This document shows positions 44,489 through 52,101 of a DNA stretch of 64,000 nucleotides, piece by piece. Source of the stretch: JBBECE01 sp040881985 (GTDB lineage Bacteria > Pseudomonadota > Alphaproteobacteria > Rhizobiales > Devosiaceae); the NCBI GenBank assembly GCA_040881985.1, contig JBBECE010000036.1, positions 1-64,000 on the forward strand, read 5' to 3'. A program made the translations under genes and the position numbers. A model generated the notes under the pieces. It saw only the letters and a program-made list of their open reading frames with translations. It was not told the origin of the DNA and ran no database searches. The first letter of the stretch is position 1. Every line of letters begins with the position of its first letter.

Positions 44489-44541
44489 CTGTCAGTGAAC
44501 GAGACCGTCCCCACACCCGTGCCTAAAGGCACGTTTTTTTT
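44489..44541 (+). ncRNA. Candidate small RNA or carD leader attenuator
   Basis: Between the promoter-like pair at 44454-44482 and the terminator at 44518-44541 lies a ~53-nt transcribed unit with no open frame. It has a C-rich single-stranded stretch (CCGTCCCCACACCC) directly before the terminator stem, like the anti-Shine-Dalgarno loops of several rhizobial small RNAs. It could be an independent sRNA, or the 5' leader of carD ending in an attenuator. Evidence is positional only. Confidence 0.35.
44518..44541 (+). terminator. Strong Rho-independent terminator between fdxA and carD
   Basis: CGTGCC, loop TAAA, GGCACG, then eight uninterrupted T residues form a canonical intrinsic terminator. 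It lies 121 bp after the fdxA stop and 144 bp before carD. Confidence 0.92.
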
Positions 44542-44685
44542 CGGTGATTCCGGCTTCTAGGCCGCGATGAGGCCGCGACCCGTGGGGGCCGGGGGGCGTT
44601 TGCCGACGGAAAAAGCCGCAGGGGAAGCCCGCGCGGTGGGTACGGCGCAACTCAAGCGCCGGGGCGTCAAGCAGGAGTAAGGGTT

Positions 44686-45249
44686 ATGGCCGCGAGGAAG
44701 TCAGTTCAAAGGCAGGGTTTCAGGACCGGCGAGTACATCGTTTATCCGGCGCACGGCGTGGGTCAGATCACCGATATCGAGGAGCAGGTCGTCGCCGGCG
44801 TCAAACTCGAACTGTTCGTCATCAACTTCGAGCAGGACAAGCTGACCCTGCGCGTGCCGATCGCCAAGATCAAGAGCGTCGGAATGCGCAAGCTTGCCGA
44901 AGCCCCGATCGTCTCCAGGTCGCTCAAGACCGTCACCGGCCGGGCCCGTATCAAGCGGACCATGTGGTCGCGTCGCGCCCAGGAATACGAGGCCAAGATC
45001 AATTCCGGCGACCTCATCGCCATCGCCGAGGTGGTGCGCGACCTTTATCGCTCCGAGGACCAGCCCGAGCAGTCCTATTCCGAGCGCCAGCTCTTCGAGG
45101 CGGCGATGGACCGGATGTCGCGCGAAATCGCGGCGGTCAACAAGCTGACCCTGACCGAGGCGATCAAGCTCATTCACAAGAACCTCGCCAAGAGCCCGCG
45201 CCGGATGCCCAAGTCCGAGGAATCGGGGGCGACCGAAGCCGCCGCCTAA
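44686..45249 (+). CDS. carD: CarD family transcriptional regulator
   Basis: Protein of 187 aa that binds the RNA polymerase beta subunit and stabilises open promoter complexes, notably at rRNA promoters. The N-terminal RNAP-interaction domain (about 10-70) reads FRTGEYIVYPAHGVGQITDI and RVPIAKIKSVGMRKL; the helical DNA-binding domain contains RAQEYEAKINSGD and AAMDRMSREIAAVNKLT. The ATG follows GGAG at good distance. A perfect hairpin terminator follows, so it is probably transcribed alone. Confidence 0.96.
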   Translation: MAARKSVQRQGFRTGEYIVYPAHGVGQITDIEEQVVAGVKLELFVINFEQDKLTLRVPIAKIKSVGMRKLAEAPIVSRSLKTVTGRARIKRTMWSRRAQEYEAKINSGDLIAIAEVVRDLYRSEDQPEQSYSERQLFEAAMDRMSREIAAVNKLTLTEAIKLIHKNLAKSPRRMPKSEESGATEAAA

Positions 45250-45275
45250 GGCGCCGTTTTCAGCAACGCATTTCC

Positions 45276-45309
45276 AAAGGGCCGGCCGAGAAAAGCGCCG
45301 GCCCTTTCG
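45276..45309 (+). terminator. Rho-independent terminator of carD
   Basis: AAAGGGCCGGC and GCCGGCCCTTT form a perfect 11-bp stem around a 10-nt A-rich loop, 26 bp after the carD stop. The U-tract is only the three T residues inside the stem end, so it may act in both directions. Confidence 0.7.
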
Positions 45310-45367
45310 ATGCCGCCCGCGCTTGCCTCCCAGTCACGATCGGCTAGGCTCCAACTTCGGAGGCACC

Positions 45368-45751
45368 ATGTTCCGCTACGTGAAATTCGCCCCTATCGGG
45401 GTCGCTGATCAAGATCGCGCTCTCGCCTTCTATCGCGACAAGCTCGGGCTGAAACTCGAAGTCGATGAAGACTACGAAGGCAAGGGCTGGCGCTGGATCG
45501 AATTCTCGATGCCCGGCGCGCAGACGCGGCTGCTCTTTGAGAAAGCCGATGGCGGCGCCGCGTCGGGCGAGCCGGCGCTGGTTTTTATTGTCGAGGATGT
45601 CGAAGCGACCGCTGCGGAACTGATCGCCAAGGGCGTCGATTTCACCCAACCACCCAAGCCCGCGCCCTGGGACTCGCGCGAATATTTCGCACTCTTCCGC
45701 GACAGCGAGGGCAATCTGCTGCAGATCGGCGCCCGCCGCGCCGCGCTCTAG
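45368..45751 (+). CDS. VOC family protein (glyoxalase/bleomycin-resistance fold)
   Basis: Protein of 127 aa with two beta-alpha-beta-beta-beta modules. It begins MFRYVKFAPIGVADQDRALA and contains FYRDKLGLKLEVDEDYEGK, EPALVFIVEDVEATAAELIA and YFALFRDSEGNLLQIG. The usual metal ligands His and Glu are only partly evident, so the reaction is unknown. The start at 45368 follows GGAGG. Convergent with the M48 gene by a 4-bp overlap of ends. Confidence 0.88.
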   Translation: MFRYVKFAPIGVADQDRALAFYRDKLGLKLEVDEDYEGKGWRWIEFSMPGAQTRLLFEKADGGAASGEPALVFIVEDVEATAAELIAKGVDFTQPPKPAPWDSREYFALFRDSEGNLLQIGARRAAL

Positions 45752-47217
45752 AGCAACGTCACGATTTTGTAGGGAGCGCCGACCGTGATCGGATCGCCCG
45801 GGAACAACCCGTTGAGGGCGTAGAAGAGCTCGGCGCCTTGCGCCAGCACCTCCATCCGCCCCGCGAGACTTTCGACTGTATCGTCGGCGCGTGCCGCAAC
45901 GACGGTGATCTGGAACGAGCGGACCCGCCTTGAATCGGCTGGGCGCGCCCGCCGGAAGCTCTCGATCGTCTCGCGGAAATCCTCTGTGAACTGCGCGCTC
46001 TCGGCGGCGGCGGCGAAGATGAAGCGATAGACTTGGCCGTCATGGCGCAGCGCCGCGAGTTTGAAGACCCAACTTTCGGTCCGCGCCTCGGCGGCAACGA
46101 AATCGGTTCCCCCGATCCGCTCCGAGCGGACCGAGCCGGCGACAAGCCCGGCAATCCAGCCGGAGTTGAGATAGTTCTCAAGCCCCATTTCGGGGGGAAC
46201 CTCGGCGCCGTCGAACCGCATCGCCGCCCCGTCCGGCGAGGTCGCCACGACCGCGTCGTCGGTGTCGGTCAGCGCATAGCGCTGCGGCACGATGAAGGTC
46301 AGCTCGAGTTGCTTGTGCACGAAGCGGTTGCCGATAACCGCTCCGGTGTCGGGATTGTTGCCGAAGGCGATGCCGTCGATCGACGCGAGATAAATGTCGC
46401 GCCCGGTCTCCCCGTCCGCTCCGCCCGCCTCGTTCGCCAGCGCCACTGCCCGTTCGATGCGCGAGGGGGTCGAGGGATGCGAGGAGAGGAAATCCCCGGT
46501 CGTCTGGCCCGAGGCGTCCTCGCCCTCGGTCAGCGCTGCGTAGCGCCCCATGACGCCGAGGAACCGCCCTGCCGAGGCGGGATCGAAGCCGGCAAGCGCC
46601 GCGACCCTGATCCCCTCGGCGTCGGCATCGAGTTCCTGCTGCTGCGAGAAGCTGGCGAGCGACAGCCGCGCCCGGTTCGAGGACTGGTCGGTCTCGAGAT
46701 CGACCCCCAATATGCCGCCCAGCACCCGATCGACGATCTGGGTGGTGCGAACCCGGTTCGACCGCGCCTGGGCGTGCCGCAGCGTCACGTGCGCCATCTC
46801 GTGGGAAAGCACCGCCGCGAGTTCGCTCGCATCGCTCGCCAGCGCCAGAATGCCGCGGGTGACGAAAATATTGCCGCCCGGCAGCGCGAAGGCGTTGACC
46901 TGCGGGGAATCGAGAATGGTGACGGCGAAACTGTCGTTTGCCCGCTCGCCGGCGGTCAGCAGCCGCCCGACGATTTGCGCCACCATGATTTCGGCGTCGC
47001 GGTCGCGATAGACCCCGCCGTACCCCGCAACGATTCGCGCGTTCTCCCCGGCGAGCGCGGCGGCCTCCTCGGACGCAGGCTCGACCGCCGGGGGGGCCTG
47101 CAGCTCCCCGGTCCGCGTCACCCCGATCTCGGGCTCGCCGGTCAACAGCGTGCAGCCGGCGACCATCGCCGCCAGCGCCAAGCCAAGCCCGTACCGTGCC
47201 AGCTGCCTGAGAATCAT
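45748..47217 (-). CDS. M48 family metalloprotease lipoprotein
   Basis: Zinc endopeptidase of 489 aa, BepA/Ste24-like. It has a lipobox ending MVAGC (Cys22) and the zinc site HEMAH (139-143, in AAVLSHEMAHVTLRH). A third ligand Glu lies in QQQELDADAEG, with NAFALPGGNIFVTRG upstream. The C-terminal domain ends with a LysM-like stretch (AQGAELFYALNGLFPGDPIT), which may contact peptidoglycan. In this family the role is outer-membrane protein quality control in the periplasm. It lies 7 bp downstream of the nuclease-fold gene on the same strand. Confidence 0.93.
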   Translation of the reverse strand: MILRQLARYGLGLALAAMVAGCTLLTGEPEIGVTRTGELQAPPAVEPASEEAAALAGENARIVAGYGGVYRDRDAEIMVAQIVGRLLTAGERANDSFAVTILDSPQVNAFALPGGNIFVTRGILALASDASELAAVLSHEMAHVTLRHAQARSNRVRTTQIVDRVLGGILGVDLETDQSSNRARLSLASFSQQQELDADAEGIRVAALAGFDPASAGRFLGVMGRYAALTEGEDASGQTTGDFLSSHPSTPSRIERAVALANEAGGADGETGRDIYLASIDGIAFGNNPDTGAVIGNRFVHKQLELTFIVPQRYALTDTDDAVVATSPDGAAMRFDGAEVPPEMGLENYLNSGWIAGLVAGSVRSERIGGTDFVAAEARTESWVFKLAALRHDGQVYRFIFAAAAESAQFTEDFRETIESFRRARPADSRRVRSFQITVVAARADDTVESLAGRMEVLAQGAELFYALNGLFPGDPITVGAPYKIVTLL

Positions 47218-47224
47218 TGCCGCA

Positions 47225-48067
47225 CTAGAGAGACGCCAGAACCTCGATCTGCTCGGGATGGGTCACTTCGATCCGCGGCCCGTCCTCGATCTCGATCCAG
47301 CCCCTGACCCGCACCAAGGTGCCGGCGAGTCCGAGCGGATCGATACCGGCGTCTTCAAACAGGCTTTGCGCGGGCGGGTCAATGACCACGGTGAAATCCT
47401 GCCGCCACAAGCGCCCGAAATTGAGGTAAATCCGGCCCCCGGCGCGCCCCGCCTCAAGGACCCGCCCCTCGACGAGTTCGTAACGGCCCTCGAGCGGCAG
47501 AAGCGCCGCCGGCCGGTGGGCATCGCGCAGCAGATAGTAGCGATCGGCCCAGATTCCGGCCCGTTCGGCCCGGGCGCTCCGCTCGGCAGAATAAAGCTCG
47601 TCGAGGCAACTCCGGTTATCGGGGAAGGAATAGACCCGGGCAAAGCCCGAAGCGAGCACCGCGCCCTGCACCCAGACCCCGCTCTCCAGAAGGAAAAGGT
47701 GCCCGAGCGCCCGCCCGTTCCGGTCGACCCGCTCGCCGCCATAGCGCAAAATCGCCGCCTTGCCGATGACGAGGGTCGCCAGGTAGGCTCGCGCTTCTCC
47801 GGCAAGCGGCCAAGGCTCGAACTCGTCCTGCCCGAGCGGCAATTTCGGCGCCTGGATGCCGATTAGCCGGATCTGCAATCCGCTGTCGAGAAAGACCGTG
47901 TCGCCATCGACGATCTCGGTGACCATGCCGCGCGGGCCGTCGGTCAGCCCCTCGCAGGCGAAAATCTGCCCCTCGATCGATGCTGTCGCCATCAGGCTGG
48001 CCAGAACCGGCAGTAACCTTGAAGCCAAGCGAACCCCCGAACGGCAAAAGGCCCGGCAAGCCTGCAC
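47225..48067 (-). CDS. Thermonuclease (SNase)-fold protein, probably catalytically inactive
   Basis: About 280 aa with a signal sequence (LASRLLPVLASLMATASIEGQIFA) and one staphylococcal-nuclease OB-fold domain (about 45-170). IVDGDTVFL keeps the calcium-ligand Asp, and Arg67 and the later DRNGRALGHLF arginine remain. At the positions of Asp40 and Glu43 of the staphylococcal enzyme it has Gln72 and Lys75 (RLIGIQAPKLPL). It probably binds nucleic acid or another ligand rather than cutting. A C-terminal ~100-residue part (LNFGRLWRQDFTVVI) follows. The GTG start at 48067 is uncertain; a TTG about 40 bp downstream after GGGGG is possible. Confidence 0.75.
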   Translation of the reverse strand: MQACRAFCRSGVRLASRLLPVLASLMATASIEGQIFACEGLTDGPRGMVTEIVDGDTVFLDSGLQIRLIGIQAPKLPLGQDEFEPWPLAGEARAYLATLVIGKAAILRYGGERVDRNGRALGHLFLLESGVWVQGAVLASGFARVYSFPDNRSCLDELYSAERSARAERAGIWADRYYLLRDAHRPAALLPLEGRYELVEGRVLEAGRAGGRIYLNFGRLWRQDFTVVIDPPAQSLFEDAGIDPLGLAGTLVRVRGWIEIEDGPRIEVTHPEQIEVLASL

Positions 48068-48140
48068 CGAATTGTGGCGAAAATCATCGGCTGGATGCTA
48101 TCTGACATAAGCGCGCCCGGCGCAACCGGCGCCTTGCACT

Positions 48141-48629
48141 TCAATGCAAAGTCGCGAGGAAATCCTCGAGCCGATCGAAGCCGACGGACAGCCCGCCCTC
48201 CATCGGCGACTTCAGCACTAGGTCGCGCACCTCCCGCGATTCATAGCGCAGCGTCATGGTGAGCACGGTTTTGCCGCCCCGCTCGCTCAGTTCCTGCTTG
48301 GTGACCGCTTCACCCGCATACCAGGCCTGGTCGTACTTCTCGGTCGCCACCACCCGTTCGGGCCGGACGAATTCGCGGATGATTCCGCCCATCCCCATCT
48401 CGAAGCCGTCGCTCTCCTGGCGCCAGACATTGCGATAGGCGCCCCCGACCCGTGGCTCGAATTCGCAAACCGACAGCGTCCATCCATCCGGCCCGGTGAA
48501 CCAGCGCCGCAGCAGGTCCGGCCGGGTCAGCGCGTCGAAAACAAGCTCGCGCGGCGCATCGAACACCCGTGTGACGACGATTTCCCGTTCGCCGGACGCG
48601 TCGATCGTTAGCCTGCCCGGTTTGCTCAT
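48141..48629 (-). CDS. SRPBCC (AHSA1/START-like) domain protein
   Basis: Protein of 162 aa. The fold is marked by REIVVTRVFDAPRELVFDAL, PDLLRRWFTGPDGWTLSVCE, RVGGAYRNVWRQ and a C-terminal GFDRLEDFLATL helix, typical of the activator of Hsp90-like START family that often binds hydrophobic ligands. The ATG at 48629 follows GGGAGCG. In many bacteria such genes sit in tandem with an ArsR-type repressor; none is adjacent here. A near-consensus promoter with an overlapping inverted repeat lies 65-105 bp upstream. Confidence 0.88.
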   Translation of the reverse strand: MSKPGRLTIDASGEREIVVTRVFDAPRELVFDALTRPDLLRRWFTGPDGWTLSVCEFEPRVGGAYRNVWRQESDGFEMGMGGIIREFVRPERVVATEKYDQAWYAGEAVTKQELSERGGKTVLTMTLRYESREVRDLVLKSPMEGGLSVGFDRLEDFLATLH

Positions 48630-48693
48630 TCCGGCGCTCCCTTCCGCCGCAGCGCGACAGGCGTCGGCGGAGTTCATAACCCATAAGTTGCAC

Positions 48694-48731
48694 AACCAGT
48701 TGGTTATATATTTGCCTCGCCCGACTGTCAA
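48694..48731 (-). promoter_or_regulatory. Promoter and operator-like palindrome of the SRPBCC gene
   Basis: On the minus strand TTGACA (48726-48731) and TATAAC (48703-48708) are separated by 17 bp. AACCA-GT-TGGTT (48694-48705) is an inverted repeat that overlaps the -10 box and the predicted start site, a position where a bound repressor would block transcription. Similar AACCAnnTGGTT repeats occur before ArsR/SRPBCC gene pairs elsewhere, as I recall. Confidence 0.65.
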
Positions 48732-48843
48732 GACTGCCCGATTGCGGGCGAGGAACCGTTGCCACTTGCCACTGCCATTTCGTCCAACTGATGCTAACCT
48801 TGTCCAATCGATGAGGAAGCGGCTGCCATTGGGGGGCGATGCC

Positions 48844-49341
48844 ATGTCCGACACGTTGAGGCCTGGGCGCGACGAAGCGCTCCTGTCCAAGCTCGACAGG
48901 ACGATGGACTCGATCCTGTCCAGCAACGCGGCGATTCCGTTCAAGCCGAGGCTCTTTCCGCGCTATGCGGTGGCGAGGTTGATCGCCTGGCTCACCACGC
49001 TCGTCGGCTGGGCGATCATCCTGATCGGCCTGACCGCGCTCGCCCTTAAATTCGGGATCGGCAGTTTGCCCGCCTATGCCGACCTTGTCGACGGGATCAA
49101 AGAGATCGAGGCGGCTGGCGGCATTCTCGGCGGGCTGATGCTGATCAACTTTGCAGCGCTCACCCGGGCCGGGCTCGATGCCGCCGACTATGCCCGGCAG
49201 TCTCTGCAGCTCAGCGTCGCCCGCTCGGTCATGGGATTGGCCCGTGCCCGCACGCCGGGCAAGGCTGGCGCGCCCGAGACCGACTCCAGGCGCTCGCGGA
49301 CGGAACCTCTCGCCGAGATCGTCGAACCGCGCGTCCCGTAG
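48844..49341 (+). CDS. Hypothetical membrane protein
   Basis: Encodes 165 aa with two predicted membrane helices (LIAWLTTLVGWAIILIGLTALAL and a weaker AGGILGGLMLINFAALTRAGL) and a polar C-terminal tail of ~40 residues. I recognise no domain. The ATG at 48844 is the best internal start, although the frame stays open from 48496 antisense to the SRPBCC gene; no strong Shine-Dalgarno is seen. It lies divergent from the SRPBCC gene and upstream of tRNA-Arg. Confidence 0.65.
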   Translation: MSDTLRPGRDEALLSKLDRTMDSILSSNAAIPFKPRLFPRYAVARLIAWLTTLVGWAIILIGLTALALKFGIGSLPAYADLVDGIKEIEAAGGILGGLMLINFAALTRAGLDAADYARQSLQLSVARSVMGLARARTPGKAGAPETDSRRSRTEPLAEIVEPRVP

Positions 49342-49399
49342 GCTCCCCGCGAGATTGGGGTTCCGCGGGGCCCGTGCTTTGATTAAGGTCCGCCCGCCC

Positions 49400-49476
49400 G
49401 ATCCCGTAGCTCAGCTGGATAGAGCACCGGTTTCCTAAACCGGGGGTCGCAGGTTCAAATCCTGCCGGGATCGCCA
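49400..49476 (+). tRNA. tRNA-Arg (anticodon CCU)
   Basis: A complete 77-nt cloverleaf: acceptor GATCCCG paired with CGGGATC, D arm TAGCTCAGCTGGATAGA, anticodon stem CCGGT/ACCGG with loop TTCCTAA giving anticodon CCT, T arm with GGTTCAAATCC, discriminator G and encoded CCA. It decodes AGG, a rare codon in this GC-rich genome. No integrase gene or duplicated 3' end is seen nearby. Confidence 0.97.
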
Positions 49477-49505
49477 GTTCTTCGGATGCCGGCTCGCGGT
49501 GCGCC

Positions 49506-50378
49506 TCAGCCGGCGCGGGCGACTTTTTGCGGTTGGCGCTCTGCCCGCTCGGCCTCTATGGCCTCGACGTCGGCGACAAACCGCTCGAACAGCGGATTGA
49601 AGACTTCGGGCGCCTGCCAGAAGGGCGCGTGTCCGGCCCCTTCGATGACGTGGCAGACCCCATCCCAGAGGTTGCCGTAATTGAGGCTCGCAATGAAGCC
49701 GAGCCGGGCAAAGGGCTCGTCGGCGCCGTTGACGATGGCAACCGGTACTGAAGTTTCCTCGACGACCCGCTTCTGGTCGGCGCCGATCCCGCGCATCATG
49801 CCGTTGAACAGAATCTTCCGCGCCCGTCCGTCGGCCCGTTTGATCGCCTCGAGGAATTCCGGGACGCTGTGCGCGCCGAAGCAGACCTTCTCGAAGCGGC
49901 GGGCGTCCTCGTCGGAAAACCGCGGCTTCGAAGCGAGGAATACATCGCGATGCGTCTGGAAACCGCGCAGCATGCCGAGCGGCCCGCGCGGCACCGGCGG
50001 GGTGCCGGTCAGCATCAGACCGGCGACCGCCTTGTGCCAGCTCATCAGCTCGATGGCGATATGGCCGCCGAGCGACCAGCCGAAGACCGCCGCCTGCCCG
50101 ATCTCGAGCCGGTCGAGCACTTCCCCGACCACCACCGCAAATCCCTTGATCGTGTAGGTCTCGGCCGGCACGACCGCGTCCGAGGATTCGCCATGTCCCG
50201 GCAGATCGACCGCAACCATCCGGTGGGCTTCCGCCATCGGGCTGGCAAATTGCTTTGCGAAGACATCCTTCGAGGCGCCCGAACCGTGTATGAGCACGAC
50301 GGGAAACCCTTTGCCGGCCGATTGCCGCACCCGGATTTCGGCGTGGCGGGTCTGAATGGTTCTGTCTTGCTGGGGCAT
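49506..50378 (-). CDS. Alpha/beta fold hydrolase
   Basis: Protein of about 290 aa. The catalytic triad is complete: nucleophile Ser in FGWSLGGHIA, Asp in VNGADEPF, and His in EGAGHAPFWQAP. The oxyanion segment VVLIHGSGASKDVF is also present. No signal peptide. The substrate cannot be told. Start: ATG at 50378 is chosen; a TTG at 50390 would add four residues. It is convergent with tRNA-Arg and divergent from the methyltransferase. Confidence 0.9.
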   Translation of the reverse strand: MPQQDRTIQTRHAEIRVRQSAGKGFPVVLIHGSGASKDVFAKQFASPMAEAHRMVAVDLPGHGESSDAVVPAETYTIKGFAVVVGEVLDRLEIGQAAVFGWSLGGHIAIELMSWHKAVAGLMLTGTPPVPRGPLGMLRGFQTHRDVFLASKPRFSDEDARRFEKVCFGAHSVPEFLEAIKRADGRARKILFNGMMRGIGADQKRVVEETSVPVAIVNGADEPFARLGFIASLNYGNLWDGVCHVIEGAGHAPFWQAPEVFNPLFERFVADVEAIEAERAERQPQKVARAG

Positions 50379-50532
50379 GGCGTGGCTCAACCCTTATTCA
50401 ACCGGGGCGAGCATCGCAGGTGAATGTGTACGCCGGGTATAAAGTCGTAGTAAACAAACCCGAAGAAATTTGTCCGCACTCGCGGGTTTTGCTGACCCGA
50501 ACCAGTTTTTTGAGCCGGACGGAGCCACTGCC

Positions 50533-51354
50533 ATGAACGACTCTGCCCGGCCGGGGGAATATGTCCTTGGCCATTCCGACCGTGAGCTGGCGCGGCTCGA
50601 ACGCCAGGCGCAATTCTTCGCCGAGATGACCCGCGATGTCCTGATCCGTGCCGGGGTCGGGCCCGGCATGCGGGTGCTCGACCTGGGCTGCGGGGTGGGC
50701 GATGTCAGCCAGATCGCTGCGGCGCTCGTGGGCCCGGGCGGCAGAGTTCTCGGCATCGACATTTCCGGCGCCGCGCTCGCCATCGCGCGGGCACGGGCCA
50801 CGGGCGCGGCACAGAACAATCTTGAGTTCCGCATCGGCGCCATCGACGATTTCTTCGGCTTCGGCGACTTCGACGCCATTGTCGGGCGATTCATTCTCAT
50901 TCATCTGCCCGACGCCGCCGCGACCATCTCGCGCATTGCCCGTCAAGCGCGGCCGGGCACACCCCTCGCCTTTGCCGAACTCGACCTGACCAGCGCCTCG
51001 GCGACGAAGAACCTGCCGCTGATGACCCGCAACATCGCCCACATTATCGAGGTCTATCGCAAGGCCGGCTTTGAGCCCGACATGGGATCGCGCCTGCATG
51101 CGACCTTCCGTGCCGCGGGCCTCGAACCAACGCTGCTCGGCTACACCCGCATCGGCAGCCGTGCCGACACGGCCGGCTTCGACTATCTCGTCGAATCAGT
51201 GCGCAGCCTCGCCCCCGTCATGGCGAAACTCGGCATCGTCTCGCCCGACGAGATCGGCCTCGACACGCTCCGTGATCGCCTCCTCGCCGAAGCCGACGCA
51301 GCCGACGCCTGCATTTTCTATCCCCGCTTCATCGGCGCCTGGGCGCGCGCCTGA
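50533..51354 (+). CDS. Class I SAM-dependent methyltransferase
   Basis: Protein of 273 aa with SAM motif I VLDLGCGVGDVSQIAA, motif post I VLGIDISGAALAIARA and FDAIVGRFILIHLPDAA as motif II. The overall pattern is of the ubiE/Methyltransf_11 type acting on small molecules; the substrate is unknown. The ATG at 50533 follows GGAG. The last 37 bp overlap the 3' end of the convergent phosphoribosyltransferase gene. Confidence 0.9.
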   Translation: MNDSARPGEYVLGHSDRELARLERQAQFFAEMTRDVLIRAGVGPGMRVLDLGCGVGDVSQIAAALVGPGGRVLGIDISGAALAIARARATGAAQNNLEFRIGAIDDFFGFGDFDAIVGRFILIHLPDAAATISRIARQARPGTPLAFAELDLTSASATKNLPLMTRNIAHIIEVYRKAGFEPDMGSRLHATFRAAGLEPTLLGYTRIGSRADTAGFDYLVESVRSLAPVMAKLGIVSPDEIGLDTLRDRLLAEADAADACIFYPRFIGAWARA

Positions 51355-52019
51355 GGGTCGCCGGGCACGACCCATCCCGCTGCTTCCGCGAGCAGCGCCG
51401 TCACTGTCGCGTCGCTGACCTGGGCAAAATCCTTATAAGCGCCGCCGACGGAATGGAACGATTTCGGCTCGGCAAGGCAGACCGTCTCGTCGGCTTCCTC
51501 GGCGAACGACTCCATGACGCCGAGCGGGGCGACAGGCACGGCGAGAATCACTTTGGAAGCGCCGCTGCGCTTCAGCGCCTTGAGCGCCGCCCGCGCGGTC
51601 GCCCCCGTCGCGATCCCGTCATCGACGACGATCGCCGTTTTGCCTGCAACCGACAGCGGCGCCCGGCCGGGTGTGAACAAGTCACGGCGGCGCCCGATCT
51701 CCTCCAGCTCGGTCTTCGCCAGCGCCACGATGTCGGCCTCGCTATAGCCGAGCGAGCGGGCGATCTTCTCGTTGACGGCGATCACCGGATCGGCGCCATC
51801 GACGACCGCCCCGAGCGCCAGTTCTCTTTGTCCGGGCACCCCGATTTTTCTGACCAGCACAAGGTCGAGCGGGGCGCGGCTCGCCCTGGCGATTTCGAAT
51901 GCGACGGGTACCCCGCCGCGCGGCAGCGCCAGGACGATGGTCGTCGCCGGATCGAGCGGGCCGAGCCGCTCGGCCAACGCCCGGCCCGCCGCAGCCCGGT
52001 CGGCAAACCTGCCGGTCAT
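51318..52019 (-). CDS. Phosphoribosyltransferase domain protein
   Basis: Protein of 233 aa with the PRPP-binding motif TAIVVDDGIATGATARAALK and the preceding IVLALPRGGVPVAFEIARA and LDLVLVRKIGVPGQRELALGA, hallmarks of the type I phosphoribosyltransferase family also fused to erythromycin-esterase or hydrolase domains. The true nucleobase substrate is unknown. The start at 52019 follows GGAGGATTTCG. Its 3' end overlaps the methyltransferase by 37 bp. Confidence 0.9.
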   Translation of the reverse strand: MTGRFADRAAAGRALAERLGPLDPATTIVLALPRGGVPVAFEIARASRAPLDLVLVRKIGVPGQRELALGAVVDGADPVIAVNEKIARSLGYSEADIVALAKTELEEIGRRRDLFTPGRAPLSVAGKTAIVVDDGIATGATARAALKALKRSGASKVILAVPVAPLGVMESFAEEADETVCLAEPKSFHSVGGAYKDFAQVSDATVTALLAEAAGWVVPGDPQARAQAPMKRG

Positions 52020-52101
52020 CGAAATCCTCCCCCTCCGGGCCAGCATACCCCGCCCTGCGGCCGATGCCTTGCGCTCGATCAAGCCGTCCAGCTCAAAGTC
52101 C

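Noticed and set aside
49400..49476. tRNA-Arg(CCU) as an attachment site of an integrated element
   Set aside because: No integrase gene, no second copy of the tRNA 3' end seen, and neighbours look like core genes.
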